A stretch of 30,538 bases of DNA from a virus. The stretch spans positions 1-30,538 of the IMG/VR virus record IMGVR_UViG_3300031585_000003; one strand, given 5' to 3'. Positions 1-6,848 of this stretch are shown one piece after another. The notes below the pieces were generated by a model. That model ran no database searches, was not told where the DNA came from, and saw only the letters and a list, made by a program, of their open reading frames with translations. Position 1 is the stretch's first letter, and the number at the start of each line of letters is the position of its first letter. Position numbers and translations under genes: made by a program.

Positions 1-2
1 AA

Positions 3-286
3 ACTAAATACGGTAACTATACTGGTAACAAGACTTTTACTGGAAGCGGTGATGGTTTAAAAAATACTCATAAATATCCAAGTTCTATATTCTCATCAAA
101 CTTTTTTAAAAAAGATCTGCTGCCAAAACCATTGTATGACAAATGGAGTTTCATATATTGGTATTTGCTTAATGCACTATTGGAAGAACCTTCCCAGGAG
201 CTATACAAAATGGTGTCAAGGCTCGGTTGGATATTGCATATTGAGTATTTTAATTCACCAAAGAATTAGACTCATTCCTGGCGTGA
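3..286 (+). pseudogene. Decayed or partial gene end, DNA-methylase-like
   Basis: An open frame runs in from the left edge and stops at 270. It reads TKYGNYTGNKTFTGSGDGL at the start, then a KYPSSI block, a KPLYDKW block and RLGWILHIEYFN near the end. The YP.SI and KP blocks recall the C-terminal part of phage N6/N4 DNA methylases, but the GSGTT region expected after them is absent or scrambled. In another frame, 254-286 encodes FTKELDSFLA-stop, which resembles the end of the MT-A70 gene downstream (NEVDSDIDLA-stop), with stops at 242 and 251 in that frame. I read this as a frameshifted or recombined gene remnant. The family guess is weak, and an intact unrelated gene ending at 270 is possible. 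Confidence 0.3.
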
Positions 287-301
287 AACCGGATTGTTAA
301 A
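277..301 (+). repeat. 25-bp direct repeat, copy 1 (methylase gene tail)
   Basis: CCTGGCGTGAAACCGGATTG plus TTAAA occurs here and again, identically, at 1258-1282. The similarity extends upstream (GACTC..) and downstream (..GATGAAAAC versus ..AATGAAAAC), so about 55 bases around each copy are related. Copy 2 contains the stop codon of the MT-A70 gene. Copy 1 has the same TGA in a disrupted context. Confidence 0.85.
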
Positions 302-359
302 CCTGGAAATAATAGATGAAAACCAAAGTTAAAAAATGCGAAAAGTTAGGAGGTGAACA

Positions 360-623
360 ATGCCACATATTTACAAACATGAAATACCAGAACGAAGGAT
401 GCTTAATTTCGCTTACGCTCGAAAGAAGGAGATTAATGAACAGATCGAGCAATTGGAAATGGAGCGCGACTTGATGCAAATGATTATGGATAAATTTGAC
501 CCGGATGTTTGCCAAAAATGCAAGGGCGCTGGCCACACTATGAAGCCAATACCGGGATGCGAATATGAAGGGCCACGGATGCACAAATGTGAGCGGTGCC
601 GCGGGACAGGGAAAGAAACATAA
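360..623 (+). CDS. Small protein with two CxxCxGxG zinc motifs (DnaJ-type zinc finger)
   Basis: This is an 87-residue protein. Residues about 15-45 form a charged helix (RKKEINEQIEQLEMERDLMQ), probably a coiled coil. Two DnaJ-like zinc motifs follow, CQKCKGAG (about residues 51-58) and CERCRGTG near the C terminus, enough for one four-cysteine zinc site. The start is fixed by a strong AGGAGG at 349-354 ahead of ATG 360. Such miniature zinc-ribbon proteins are common in phage accessory regions and may act as adaptors or nucleic-acid binders, but the function here is not known. It lies just before the MT-A70 methylase and is probably cotranscribed with it. Confidence 0.75.
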   Translation: MPHIYKHEIPERRMLNFAYARKKEINEQIEQLEMERDLMQMIMDKFDPDVCQKCKGAGHTMKPIPGCEYEGPRMHKCERCRGTGKET

Positions 624-709
624 TGTGAATTATAACGATTGAAATCACCGGCACGTTTTTTGTATCCGGTGCATTGACTGGTTATATGGCTATCCGAGGA
701 GGTGCAGAC

Positions 710-1267
710 TTGAAGAAATACAATATTATTTATGTCGACCCACCGTGGCATTTCTCGAAAGGTGTTTACCAAGACAACGGAAGAACTGACAGGGAAATGA
801 AAGACCAGTATCACACCGAAACAAAGGCAGGAATTGAAGGGCTATATATAAAAGGTATTTCACAAGATGATGCGGCTTTATTCCTATGGGTTACTGACAG
901 CCACCTGATTGACGGGATAGACTTGATTAAGAAATGGGGATTTAAATATAGAACAATCGCCTTTATATGGCACAAAGTTACAAAGAACGGCAAGACTTGT
1001 GCTAATGTAGGGGCTTGGACTATGAAAAACTGTGAAATTTGCTTGCTTGGGGTAAAGGGAAATATGTTGCAGCACAAAAAAGTGAATAACATATTCCAGA
1101 TTGTGATCGAAGAAAGAACTAAACACAGTAGAAAGCCTGAGAAGGTTAGACAAAACATAGAATTGCTTTTTGGTGACTTACCAAGGATAGAACTGTTTGC
1201 ACGAAACAAAAGTGAAGGCTGGGATGTTTGGGGCAATGAAGTTGACTCCGATATTGACCTGGCGTGA
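710..1267 (+). CDS. MT-A70 family DNA N6-adenine methyltransferase
   Basis: The product is predicted to transfer a methyl group from S-adenosylmethionine to adenine N6 in DNA. The catalytic DPPW motif is at residues 10-13 (YVDPPWHF). Later family blocks are FLWVT, TKHSRKP and a C-terminal RIELFAR..GWDVWGNE. The frame is open from 674, but the likely start is TTG 710: AGGAGG at 697-702 sits exactly seven bases upstream, and the MT-A70 domain begins at once, giving 185 residues. No restriction partner is visible, so this looks like an orphan phage methylase, as used for protection from host restriction. The stop codon lies inside the 25-bp repeat shared with 277-301. Confidence 0.9.
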   Translation: MKKYNIIYVDPPWHFSKGVYQDNGRTDREMKDQYHTETKAGIEGLYIKGISQDDAALFLWVTDSHLIDGIDLIKKWGFKYRTIAFIWHKVTKNGKTCANVGAWTMKNCEICLLGVKGNMLQHKKVNNIFQIVIEERTKHSRKPEKVRQNIELLFGDLPRIELFARNKSEGWDVWGNEVDSDIDLA

Positions 1268-1282
1268 AACCGGATTGTTAAA
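1258..1282 (+). repeat. 25-bp direct repeat, copy 2
   Basis: Identical to 277-301. This copy covers the last codons and stop of the MT-A70 gene and the spacer before the next small gene. Confidence 0.85.
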
Positions 1283-1296
1283 ACCGAAAGATCAGA

Positions 1297-1482
1297 ATGA
1301 AAACTAACCCGAATAAAGAGAAACAGGTAAAACAGTTGTTCAGCAAGGCAAATCACGCCCTGGATAAAATATTCATTTTTACGTTCTATGTGGAGCAGGG
1401 GGAGAAGTCACGAGATCAGATTAAGGCAGAATTTGACTTTATCGATCAATTACAAAAAAAGTATTTTGAAATAATGAAATAG
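1297..1482 (+). CDS. Small hypothetical protein
   Basis: This is a 61-residue lysine-rich, probably helical protein (MKTNPNKEKQVKQLFSKAN...) with no motif I recognise. It begins 29 bases after the MT-A70 stop, with only a weak AAAGATCAGA ribosome site. It is the last rightward gene before the leftward cluster, so the two transcription units converge just after it. Confidence 0.5.
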   Translation: MKTNPNKEKQVKQLFSKANHALDKIFIFTFYVEQGEKSRDQIKAEFDFIDQLQKKYFEIMK

Positions 1483-1489
1483 GATTGAA

Positions 1490-1705
1490 TCATATTTTCT
1501 TATACAATTCAAAATGGTTCGCTGCATGAACCGAGCTGCACGCCGCAACTCTACACTTTGCTTTTTTACGACGGTCTTGATCTTCATATAAACTAAATAT
1601 CCAGGCTGATTGCCCGCAGCACCAGCAGGAAGTGAGGCTCGGAACTCCCCGGACAATGACGTCAGAAGAGTTCTGTTTGATATAAGTCATCTCTAATTGT
1701 TCCAT
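1490..1705 (-). CDS. Small hypothetical protein, leftward cluster
   Basis: This is a 71-residue frame starting with MEQLEMTYIKQNSSDVIV, preceded by AAGGAAATTACA and an ATG, which supports the start. It contains several cysteines (SCWCCGQ, KAKCRVAAC) without a clear metal-site spacing. An overlapping frame on the same strand (1450-1656, MSGEFRASLPAGAAG...) has a more protein-like composition in its middle, so a sequencing or genuine frameshift between the two is possible. No family is recognised. Confidence 0.4.
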   Translation of the reverse strand: MEQLEMTYIKQNSSDVIVRGVPSLTSCWCCGQSAWIFSLYEDQDRRKKAKCRVAACSSVHAANHFELYKKI

Positions 1706-1738
1706 TGTAATTTCCTTGTGTTATTAGTTAGTTAAGTT

Positions 1739-1773
1739 AGGCCCCGCTTGCGCAAACAGGCAGGGCCTTTTAA
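1739..1773 (+). terminator. Possible intrinsic terminator between converging genes
   Basis: AGGCCCCGC and GCAGGGCCTT can pair with one mismatch around a TTGCGCAAACAG loop, followed by TTTTAATTT on the + strand. It lies between the leftward genes at 1490-1705 and 1791-2099, so on the minus strand it would be an intercistronic hairpin without a U tract. The T run suits rightward transcription coming from 1482. Confidence 0.5.
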
Positions 1774-1790
1774 TTTATCCGGGTTTCGAC

Positions 1791-2099
1791 TTAATTTAAA
1801 TCTGTTAGGATATATTCACCGGTTTCAATTTTCTTTTCGGTCTCTTTTTTCGTTTCACCTAAAAAGAGATTGCGATACTTTCCGGTAGTGCGGGAATAAT
1901 CCCAGTATCGTTTGTCTAAGTAAACTTGACCATTGTTCCCGGAATCGATAAAAGCAACATTAGACTCATAAGACTGAAACATTGACCCAAACACCGGGCC
2001 GGTTTCACTTATATTTTGATTGAAATAAGCCAACCCGTCAATTATAAATTGATTCGGTACCTTGTTCCCATTGCGATTTTTCATATTTTCTACTTTCAT
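1791..2099 (-). CDS. Conserved phage protein of unknown function
   Basis: This is a 102-residue protein. The core KNRNGNKVPNQFIID, FQSYESNVAFID and YWDYSRTTGKYRNLFLGET blocks match, from memory, a small protein family widespread in phages of Bacteroidota and other hosts that has no known function. AGAGGTGATATT precedes the ATG. It belongs to the leftward cluster of short genes next to the divergent control region, where early or host-takeover genes would be expected. Confidence 0.7.
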   Translation of the reverse strand: MKVENMKNRNGNKVPNQFIIDGLAYFNQNISETGPVFGSMFQSYESNVAFIDSGNNGQVYLDKRYWDYSRTTGKYRNLFLGETKKETEKKIETGEYILTDLN

Positions 2100-2122
2100 A
2101 ATATCACCTCTTTAGTTATTGG

Positions 2123-2164
2123 TTATTTGTAAACTTCAACAATTCTCACATTGTTTTTTTCCAT
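2123..2164 (-). CDS. Possible 13-residue micropeptide
   Basis: ATG at 2164 opens MEKNNVRIVEVYK then stop, preceded by AGGGAGAATGAA, a good ribosome site. It fills the spacer between the leftward genes 2175-2381 and 1791-2099. It could be a real leader peptide, a decayed gene start, or chance. No family is recognised. Confidence 0.25.
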   Translation of the reverse strand: MEKNNVRIVEVYK

Positions 2165-2174
2165 TTCATTCTCC

Positions 2175-2381
2175 CTATAAATTCCAGAAATCTATTTGTT
2201 CGTTTCCGTACCAGACATCCACGGTGTTATCAGATGCATTAATTTCAAATAGATCAATATCATATTCGCCAGGGCGATTTTCAAGAAACGCCTCTGACCA
2301 CTTAAAAGCCGAATATTCAGAATTTCCAAATGCCGCTGGCGCATCGGCAAATAATTTTTTTGCTAACTCTTGTGCTTTCAT
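2175..2381 (-). CDS. Small hypothetical protein, leftward cluster
   Basis: This is a 68-residue acidic protein, MKAQELAKKLFADAPAAFG..., ending in IDFWNL, with no recognised domain. The start follows AAAGGGGTATGAA, the same leader as the upstream gene at 2405-2656, and ATG-AAA-TGA sits just ahead in another frame, overlapping the start. The gap to the upstream gene is 23 bases, so the two are probably cotranscribed. Confidence 0.6.
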   Translation of the reverse strand: MKAQELAKKLFADAPAAFGNSEYSAFKWSEAFLENRPGEYDIDLFEINASDNTVDVWYGNEQIDFWNL

Positions 2382-2394
2382 TTCATACCCCTTT
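2379..2394 (-). promoter_or_regulatory. Duplicated translation leader, copy 1
   Basis: On the minus strand AAAGGGGTATGAAATG covers the ribosome site and start of the 2175-2381 gene. The same 16 bases occur at 2654-2669 at the start of the next gene. Both contain a two-codon frame (ATG AAA TGA) whose stop overlaps the real start codon. Confidence 0.7.
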
Positions 2395-2404
2395 TTGTTA
2401 TAAA

Positions 2405-2656
2405 TTAAAGTTTGATTTCACCAGTATATTCTGATTGTTCTAAAATCCTATCCAAAAGACCGTGAAATAAATGTTTTGTATATTTGTTGTTTAACCATCT
2501 AATAGCCGATGAGCGTGCGCCGCGTTCTGTCTTATAATTTGTTGAGCCGCATTTTGCGCTAAATTTTCTTGTTTCACCATGAAAACACTTTCCCTCACTA
2601 ATTTTAATAACCTCATACTTATTGTCCCATGTTTTCCTAATTGCTAATTGCCTCAT
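2405..2656 (-). CDS. Small hypothetical protein, first gene of leftward cluster
   Basis: This is an 83-residue basic protein (MRQLAIRKTWDNKYEVIKI..., later ERGARSSAIRWLNNKYTKHLFHGLL). The charge and size would suit a nucleic-acid binder, but no domain is recognised. Its start follows the shared AAAGGGGTATGAA leader. It is the first gene left of the divergent control region at 2657-2846, so it would be the first read from a leftward promoter there. Confidence 0.6.
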   Translation of the reverse strand: MRQLAIRKTWDNKYEVIKISEGKCFHGETRKFSAKCGSTNYKTERGARSSAIRWLNNKYTKHLFHGLLDRILEQSEYTGEIKL

Positions 2657-2669
2657 TTCATACCCCTTT
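2654..2669 (-). promoter_or_regulatory. Duplicated translation leader, copy 2
   Basis: Minus-strand AAAGGGGTATGAAATG, identical to the leader at 2379-2394, with the same overlapping ATG AAA TGA mini-frame. Confidence 0.7.
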
Positions 2670-2679
2670 CTTTTTTCGT

Positions 2680-2729
2680 TCGCCCACAGTATAATACTAT
2701 ATTTTAATTACCAAAGTGACCAATGTCAC
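2680..2729 (-). promoter_or_regulatory. Candidate leftward promoter
   Basis: Read on the minus strand, GTGACA is followed 17 bases later by TAAAAT, and an alternative TTGGTC-16-TATAGT overlaps it. Either would feed the leftward cluster starting at 2656. The -35 box lies inside the GTGAC/GTCAC palindrome, so a repressor bound there would block it. This is motif reading only. Confidence 0.4.
2716..2729. promoter_or_regulatory. Operator-like palindrome GTGAC-CAAT-GTCAC
   Basis: A perfect 5-bp inverted repeat with a 4-base spacer lies in the middle of the divergent intergenic region between the leftward (2656) and rightward (2847) genes. It overlaps the candidate leftward -35 box. A second short palindrome, TTCCGGAA, lies at 2755-2762. 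The arrangement suits a phage repressor or anti-repressor switch, but no repressor gene is visible in the window. Confidence 0.45.
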
Positions 2730-2789
2730 AGATTCGCAAATCAGAAATTTAATTTCCGGAACAAATGAACACTATTTTAAAAAAAACAC

Positions 2790-2818
2790 TTGACAAAATT
2801 GAAAAATCTTACTACTAT
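2790..2818 (+). promoter_or_regulatory. Sigma70-like promoter for the packaging operon
   Basis: TTGACA (2790-2795), a 17-base spacer and TACTAT (2813-2818). The -35 is perfect and the -10 matches four of six consensus bases. It points right into the TerS/TerL genes. The frame here is open from TTG 2790, but that start would place the promoter inside the coding sequence, so it argues for the later ATG at 2847. Confidence 0.6.
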
Positions 2819-2846
2819 AGTATGGGAAGTAATACTTAGTGCAAAT

Positions 2847-3077
2847 ATGGGACTAACAAAACAAGCAAAATTCCTGATTAGAAAACAGAATTTTAAACTT
2901 TCACCAAATGAATTGCACTTCCTAAAACAATTCAAAACAAATAAACCACAAACTTTCCAACAAATTCAATTTTTTCTTGACATCTATAATAGATACGTCG
3001 AATCAACTATCAATCATATCGAGAAAGAAACAGCAGACTTGAAATTGTTCGCAAAACTTGGGAATGAACCAGAATGA
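2847..3077 (+). CDS. Small hypothetical protein upstream of terminase
   Basis: This is a 76-residue lysine/phenylalanine-rich protein, MGLTKQAKFLIRKQNFKLS..., probably helical. I chose ATG 2847 because the longer frame from TTG 2790 begins inside the promoter. The ribosome site is weak. Its stop overlaps the small-terminase start (ATGA at 3074-3077), implying translational coupling. The position directly before TerS suggests a packaging or early regulatory role, with no sequence proof. Confidence 0.55.
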   Translation: MGLTKQAKFLIRKQNFKLSPNELHFLKQFKTNKPQTFQQIQFFLDIYNRYVESTINHIEKETADLKLFAKLGNEPE

Positions 3078-3562
3078 GCGAAATTGCACTACAAATTGAT
3101 CCTGGCAAAACTCTCAGACCAAATCACGGCCAGACCAAACTTACCAGAAAAAAAAAGAAAATCGTATTACAAGAATTGGCCAGTAAATGGAATATGACTG
3201 CTGCCGCTGCAAAAATTGGCGTGACAAGAGAATGTATAGTTTATAACATCAAAAGAGATGAAACTTTTGCGACAGCAATTCAGACGGTTAAAGATGCTTA
3301 TTTGGATAATACCGAGGAAACATCGTTTATTGTCGCTTCCGAGCAATCGCGTGACGGATTTAATGACAGAAAACTATTGCTCCAGGCACACAGACCGGTT
3401 TACAATCCAAAGTCAGAACTTAATATTAATCAACACGTTAGCATCGAATTTAGCGTTCCTGAACTAACACGCATATTGCAACAGTCAAGTTCACGATCAC
3501 GATCCTCGAAGCCCCAAGAGATCGATGAGGCACCGGAGGCTATTGAATATCGTGAAATATAA
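3074..3562 (+). CDS. terS: Terminase small subunit (putative)
   Basis: This is a 162-residue protein with a small-terminase DNA-binding layout. Residues about 27-65 (RKKKKIVLQELASKWNMTAAAAKIGV then TRECIVYNIKRDETFATAIQ) match the helix-turn-helix in which 'NVTAAAK..G.S..TVY.W...D..F' is the usual signature. A longer helical region follows, and the C-terminal tail is Ser/Arg-rich and then acidic. TerS recognises the packaging site and stimulates TerL. TerL lies downstream at 4933, separated by two other genes. The assignment rests on the HTH pattern and position, not on a full-length match. Confidence 0.7.
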   Translation: MSEIALQIDPGKTLRPNHGQTKLTRKKKKIVLQELASKWNMTAAAAKIGVTRECIVYNIKRDETFATAIQTVKDAYLDNTEETSFIVASEQSRDGFNDRKLLLQAHRPVYNPKSELNINQHVSIEFSVPELTRILQQSSSRSRSSKPQEIDEAPEAIEYREI

Positions 3563-3574
3563 TTATGCAATAAA

Positions 3575-3841
3575 ATGGAACAAACAACGATTATGCAGTA
3601 TATGATACCAAAACACATAGTTTTATACAAAAAGATGATAGGCAGATGCTTATATAATAATAATTATGTAAACTTGCTTTGGGTTTTCGTAGTTATTACT
3701 GCGATCCTGGCGCAAAGGGGTGTGTGTCAATTGACGGGGGGTGTAGCCCAAAGCTCGCCCGGTATAAGTGTGGGTGCGGTGTTAAGAAATACCGTCTCTC
3801 CCGTTCAAAAATTTAACAATAGGGGTTTGGCACGGAAATAA
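3575..3841 (+). CDS. Possible small membrane protein
   Basis: The open frame is 88 residues with one hydrophobic segment (NLLWVFVVITAILAQ, about residues 33-47) followed by a Gly/Ser/Val-rich tail. No good ribosome site precedes ATG 3575. ATG 3635 (MIGRCLYNNNY...), preceded by AAAAAG, is an alternative start. From that start it would look like a signal peptide with AQRGVCQ after the core. It lies between TerS and a lectin-like protein. It could be real or a chance frame. Confidence 0.35.
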   Translation: MEQTTIMQYMIPKHIVLYKKMIGRCLYNNNYVNLLWVFVVITAILAQRGVCQLTGGVAQSSPGISVGAVLRNTVSPVQKFNNRGLARK

Positions 3842-3939
3842 AAATAACTGATTGACTATTGCACTGAAGTATGGGTATTCGGACAGGTTGAAAATGAGGT
3901 TAGTTAATAAAGGCAAGTAACTTATTAGAAAGGAAAGAG

Positions 3940-4932
3940 ATGCGAAAATTATTCAAAGTATTTGCAGTAGTTGTGGTAGTATTGGCGGTATTTGCGGTAT
4001 TTGACTGGAACTTCGGTCAAGACGTGTATCATACTGAATACACGAAGTATATTGTGAACAAGATACTGTTCAAGACAACGGCGAAAGCGGAGTTTCGGGA
4101 TACGGCATTATATATCAATTCTCCGGCGGATGGGCAGTTGGATGTAGTGGCGGACACGACATTGAATTTAGCGGGGCCGAAAGTAACGTCAGGGACGGGA
4201 TTTTGGGCGGATGCTCCTTCAATGGCCGGGAATGATCTGTCGAAGGCTTTTTTCTATGTCAATGATTTTGTAGGGGAGGTGTATTTCCCGACTGCTACGG
4301 GTGTGGCGAATGGATGGAAAGGAGTGGGAGATGCAACCTATGATGTATTGGGTGCAGCGGGGACGGTTGGTGGCTGGTGTTTGATAGCACCGGAGGCGGG
4401 GTCTGACAATGAAGTTTACTTCCAGATGGGACAACTTGGGACGGAAACTTATGTGGAATATACTGAGGATAGCGGGAAAAAATCATGGTTAGAATTTAAT
4501 CTGACACCAAGTTCAGTGACGAATGCAGCCAACTGGTTTGTAGGATTGGCGGAAGAAGGAAGTGCCGGAGCTAATTTTATCGCTGATGCCGGAAATGATA
4601 TAGCGGATAAAGATGCGGTTTTGGTGGGGGTTTTTGAGGCTGATGCGGATTCATTGACTGCTGTATGGCAGGTTTCCGGCAGTGCATTTGCTGATTCGCT
4701 CGAAACACTTATAACTGCAGGAGACGCCGCAGCCAATATAACTATCGGATTTTATTTTGACGGTGCCTCTACTCTTGGAATTTATAGGAATGGTTCATTA
4801 ATGGGTAATATTGATGTTGGCCAGGCCAGTTTCCCGGAAGGCGAGGAATTATCGCCAATTATTGCGATGAAGCAGGGTGCCAGTGCTATTAATATTAACC
4901 TGGATTGGATAAAACTTGTAGCGGAAAGGTAA
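3940..4932 (+). CDS. Secreted or anchored beta-rich virion-type protein (lectin-like jelly roll)
   Basis: This is a 330-residue protein. Residues 5-21 (FKVFAVVVVVLAVFAVF) form an unusually valine-rich hydrophobic segment, a signal peptide or anchor. The rest is beta-rich: NSPADGQLDVVADTTLNLAG, a WLEFNLT segment, FVGLAEEGSAG, and a C terminus GFYFDGASTLGIYRNGSLMG ... NLDWIKLVAER that resembles the concanavalin-like modules of phage capsid fibres. AAGGAAAGAG precedes the ATG, and TerL begins immediately after its stop. Its placement between the terminase subunits is unusual. A capsid fibre or decoration role is inference. The signal segment is hard to reconcile with cytoplasmic assembly. Confidence 0.55.
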   Translation: MRKLFKVFAVVVVVLAVFAVFDWNFGQDVYHTEYTKYIVNKILFKTTAKAEFRDTALYINSPADGQLDVVADTTLNLAGPKVTSGTGFWADAPSMAGNDLSKAFFYVNDFVGEVYFPTATGVANGWKGVGDATYDVLGAAGTVGGWCLIAPEAGSDNEVYFQMGQLGTETYVEYTEDSGKKSWLEFNLTPSSVTNAANWFVGLAEEGSAGANFIADAGNDIADKDAVLVGVFEADADSLTAVWQVSGSAFADSLETLITAGDAAANITIGFYFDGASTLGIYRNGSLMGNIDVGQASFPEGEELSPIIAMKQGASAININLDWIKLVAER

Positions 4933-6657
4933 ATGTTCTGGTATATAGAAAAGCCGGAAGACCGGCCACTCGCTTTTTTAGCTAAACTCCAGGAACGAGT
5001 TGATTCCGGGGAATTTGAGAAGCTGCCGAAAGATGAACAGACTAAGATCATCAAAACGGCGGTGATGTGGGATCAGGCTAAAGGGCGGTATATGTATCAG
5101 CCAAATGAGGAATTGTATTGGTGGTTCCTTATGCCGCATTGGATTAAGGGAATACGCGGCGGCAATCAATCCGGTAAGAGTAGCGGTTGTACAATGGACT
5201 TCGTGATGTGGGCGGAGGGTTGGCATCCACTTCAGAAGTTGAATATGGAGCGGATAATAGAAGAAACTTACGATGGAAAAATCAAGAAATGGCTGAAAGA
5301 ATTATACCGGCGCAGACTATTCTTGAAAGACCCACCCGTTAAACTAAGATCGGCGACGATTGATTACACGATTTATGTCAATGATATTATAGGCCCGGAA
5401 TATATGAAATGGGCTACTAATGAAATGGTTTCCGATGCCGCCTATACCAATGACAAGAAACGTAAGATTATATGGAATAACGGTTCCTTTGTCCATTTCA
5501 TGACTTACGAACAATCAGTATTGACGCATGGCGGGGCTGCGAGAGACGGTATTCAGCTTGACGAGGAACCACCGAAAGGCATTTGGGATCAATCCAAGAT
5601 GCGCGTATCCACAACTAATGGCAGGTTGATCGTGGGAATGACGGCAGAGCAGGGTGTGACTTGGACGGAGGATGAGATATGGAAACCCGGTCTCACCCAT
5701 CGTCACCCGACAATTTATGCCTGTGAACTATCAACTTATGATAATCCCATTAATTCACAGGCTATGATCGACCGTATCAAGCAGAGTTGTAGTGATGATA
5801 CTGAAATAGCGATTCGGATATACGGGAAATCTACCCCGCGCGGTGGCAGCGTATATGGCATGGCGAAAGATGAATACCCCTGGGTAATAGAACCATTTGA
5901 TATACCGCAGGATAAAGGCTATCTGATTATGGCGATTGACCCCCATCCCAAAGTTCCCCATGCAGTATTGTGGGTATGGGTTGATTATGAGGGCATTCAT
6001 CATCCGTTGTTCATGAATAAACCGTATTTGTATGAAGTCGGTGAACTTTTTGAGCCGTGTTCAATACCCGAACTTGCCGCACTTATTAAGCAAAAAGAGA
6101 AATACGAGTTTGGAAGAACCCATGATTTTGTGTTATGTGACCAATTCGCATGGAATAAAGACCAGAATAATCCCAAGACATTAGCCGATCAATTCATAGA
6201 AGCCGGGATTATGGTCACTCCGGCCACCAAAGACCGGGATTCCGGAATTGTCAAGGTGAAGGAAATGTTGTCACTGACTTTTGGTAAGGAATTGCCTGAA
6301 GACATGGAAGAATCCGTTATAATCAGGCGCAGATTTCCGCAGATTATGTGTTTTGATACTCTTAGTCTGGAACACGGCTTGCGATGGGAGCGGAAAAAAT
6401 ACCGTTGGCGTAAAGCCCGGCAAAGATATACCGATGACATTGCAATCGTTCAAAAGCCGGTAGATAAAGACGATCACTTCATGGAAAATGAGTATAGAAT
6501 TGCTTTGTTCGTTGTCGATGGCCAGTTTGAAATAATTGAAGCCGATGAGCAAAAAGACTCTTACAAGGTAAACCCGGAGATTAACGGAAATAAAATGGAC
6601 GTTGACTTTCGGGAATCCGCAAATTACCTTGAAGAAGAAAAGGGAGTGTTTGTGTAA
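4933..6657 (+). CDS. terL: Terminase large subunit (ATPase and nuclease)
   Basis: This 574-residue packaging motor pumps DNA into the prohead and cuts it. Walker A is GGNQSGKS (residues 76-83) and the Walker B/catalytic carboxylates are IQLDEEPP (D210, E211, E212). The RNase-H-like nuclease domain shows AIDPHPK (D336), VLCDQFAW (D403) and a late acidic block KDDHFMENEY. Length and motif order are normal for podovirus-type terminases. It starts directly at the stop of the preceding gene. No frameshift is seen. Confidence 0.95.
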   Translation: MFWYIEKPEDRPLAFLAKLQERVDSGEFEKLPKDEQTKIIKTAVMWDQAKGRYMYQPNEELYWWFLMPHWIKGIRGGNQSGKSSGCTMDFVMWAEGWHPLQKLNMERIIEETYDGKIKKWLKELYRRRLFLKDPPVKLRSATIDYTIYVNDIIGPEYMKWATNEMVSDAAYTNDKKRKIIWNNGSFVHFMTYEQSVLTHGGAARDGIQLDEEPPKGIWDQSKMRVSTTNGRLIVGMTAEQGVTWTEDEIWKPGLTHRHPTIYACELSTYDNPINSQAMIDRIKQSCSDDTEIAIRIYGKSTPRGGSVYGMAKDEYPWVIEPFDIPQDKGYLIMAIDPHPKVPHAVLWVWVDYEGIHHPLFMNKPYLYEVGELFEPCSIPELAALIKQKEKYEFGRTHDFVLCDQFAWNKDQNNPKTLADQFIEAGIMVTPATKDRDSGIVKVKEMLSLTFGKELPEDMEESVIIRRRFPQIMCFDTLSLEHGLRWERKKYRWRKARQRYTDDIAIVQKPVDKDDHFMENEYRIALFVVDGQFEIIEADEQKDSYKVNPEINGNKMDVDFRESANYLEEEKGVFV

Positions 6658-6675
6658 TGGAAAATGGAGGGATAT

Positions 6676-6843
6676 ATGCCGATTCCAAAAAAGGGTGAAA
6701 GTCGAAGCGAGTATGTTGGCAGGGCAATACACATGCTCGTTCATAAAGAGGGATTGAAACAAAAACAGGCAGTTGGAAAGGCTGAGGGGATGTATAGCTG
6801 GTATCTGGCCAAACGAAGACGTAATAATAAACATAAAGGATAA
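6676..6843 (+). CDS. Small head-region protein (MPIPKKGES family)
   Basis: This 55-residue gene fills the gap between TerL and the next long gene. MPIPKKGESRSEYVGRAIHM then KQKQAVGKAEGMYSWYLAK resembles the very short phage proteins between terminase and portal that begin 'MPxPKxGES...F..R' and end '..KQ..AVC...W'. The usual cysteines are replaced here. GGAGGG just before the ATG supports translation. The family is widespread in phage head modules and its function is unknown to me. Confidence 0.7.
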   Translation: MPIPKKGESRSEYVGRAIHMLVHKEGLKQKQAVGKAEGMYSWYLAKRRRNNKHKG

Positions 6844-6848
6844 TAATT

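Noticed and set aside
646-671. CACCGG/CCGGTG hairpin before the MT-A70 gene
   Set aside because: Only six pairs with a 14-base loop and no T run after it, so too weak to call a terminator.
2790-2846. Longer start (TTG 2790) for the gene before TerS
   Set aside because: The added codons coincide with a well-spaced -35/-10 pair, so they would not be transcribed from that promoter. ATG 2847 is the better start.
3852-3881. Possible promoter TTGACT..TATTCG before the 3940 gene
   Set aside because: The -10 is poor and the spacing is uncertain. The strong promoter at 2790 can serve the run.
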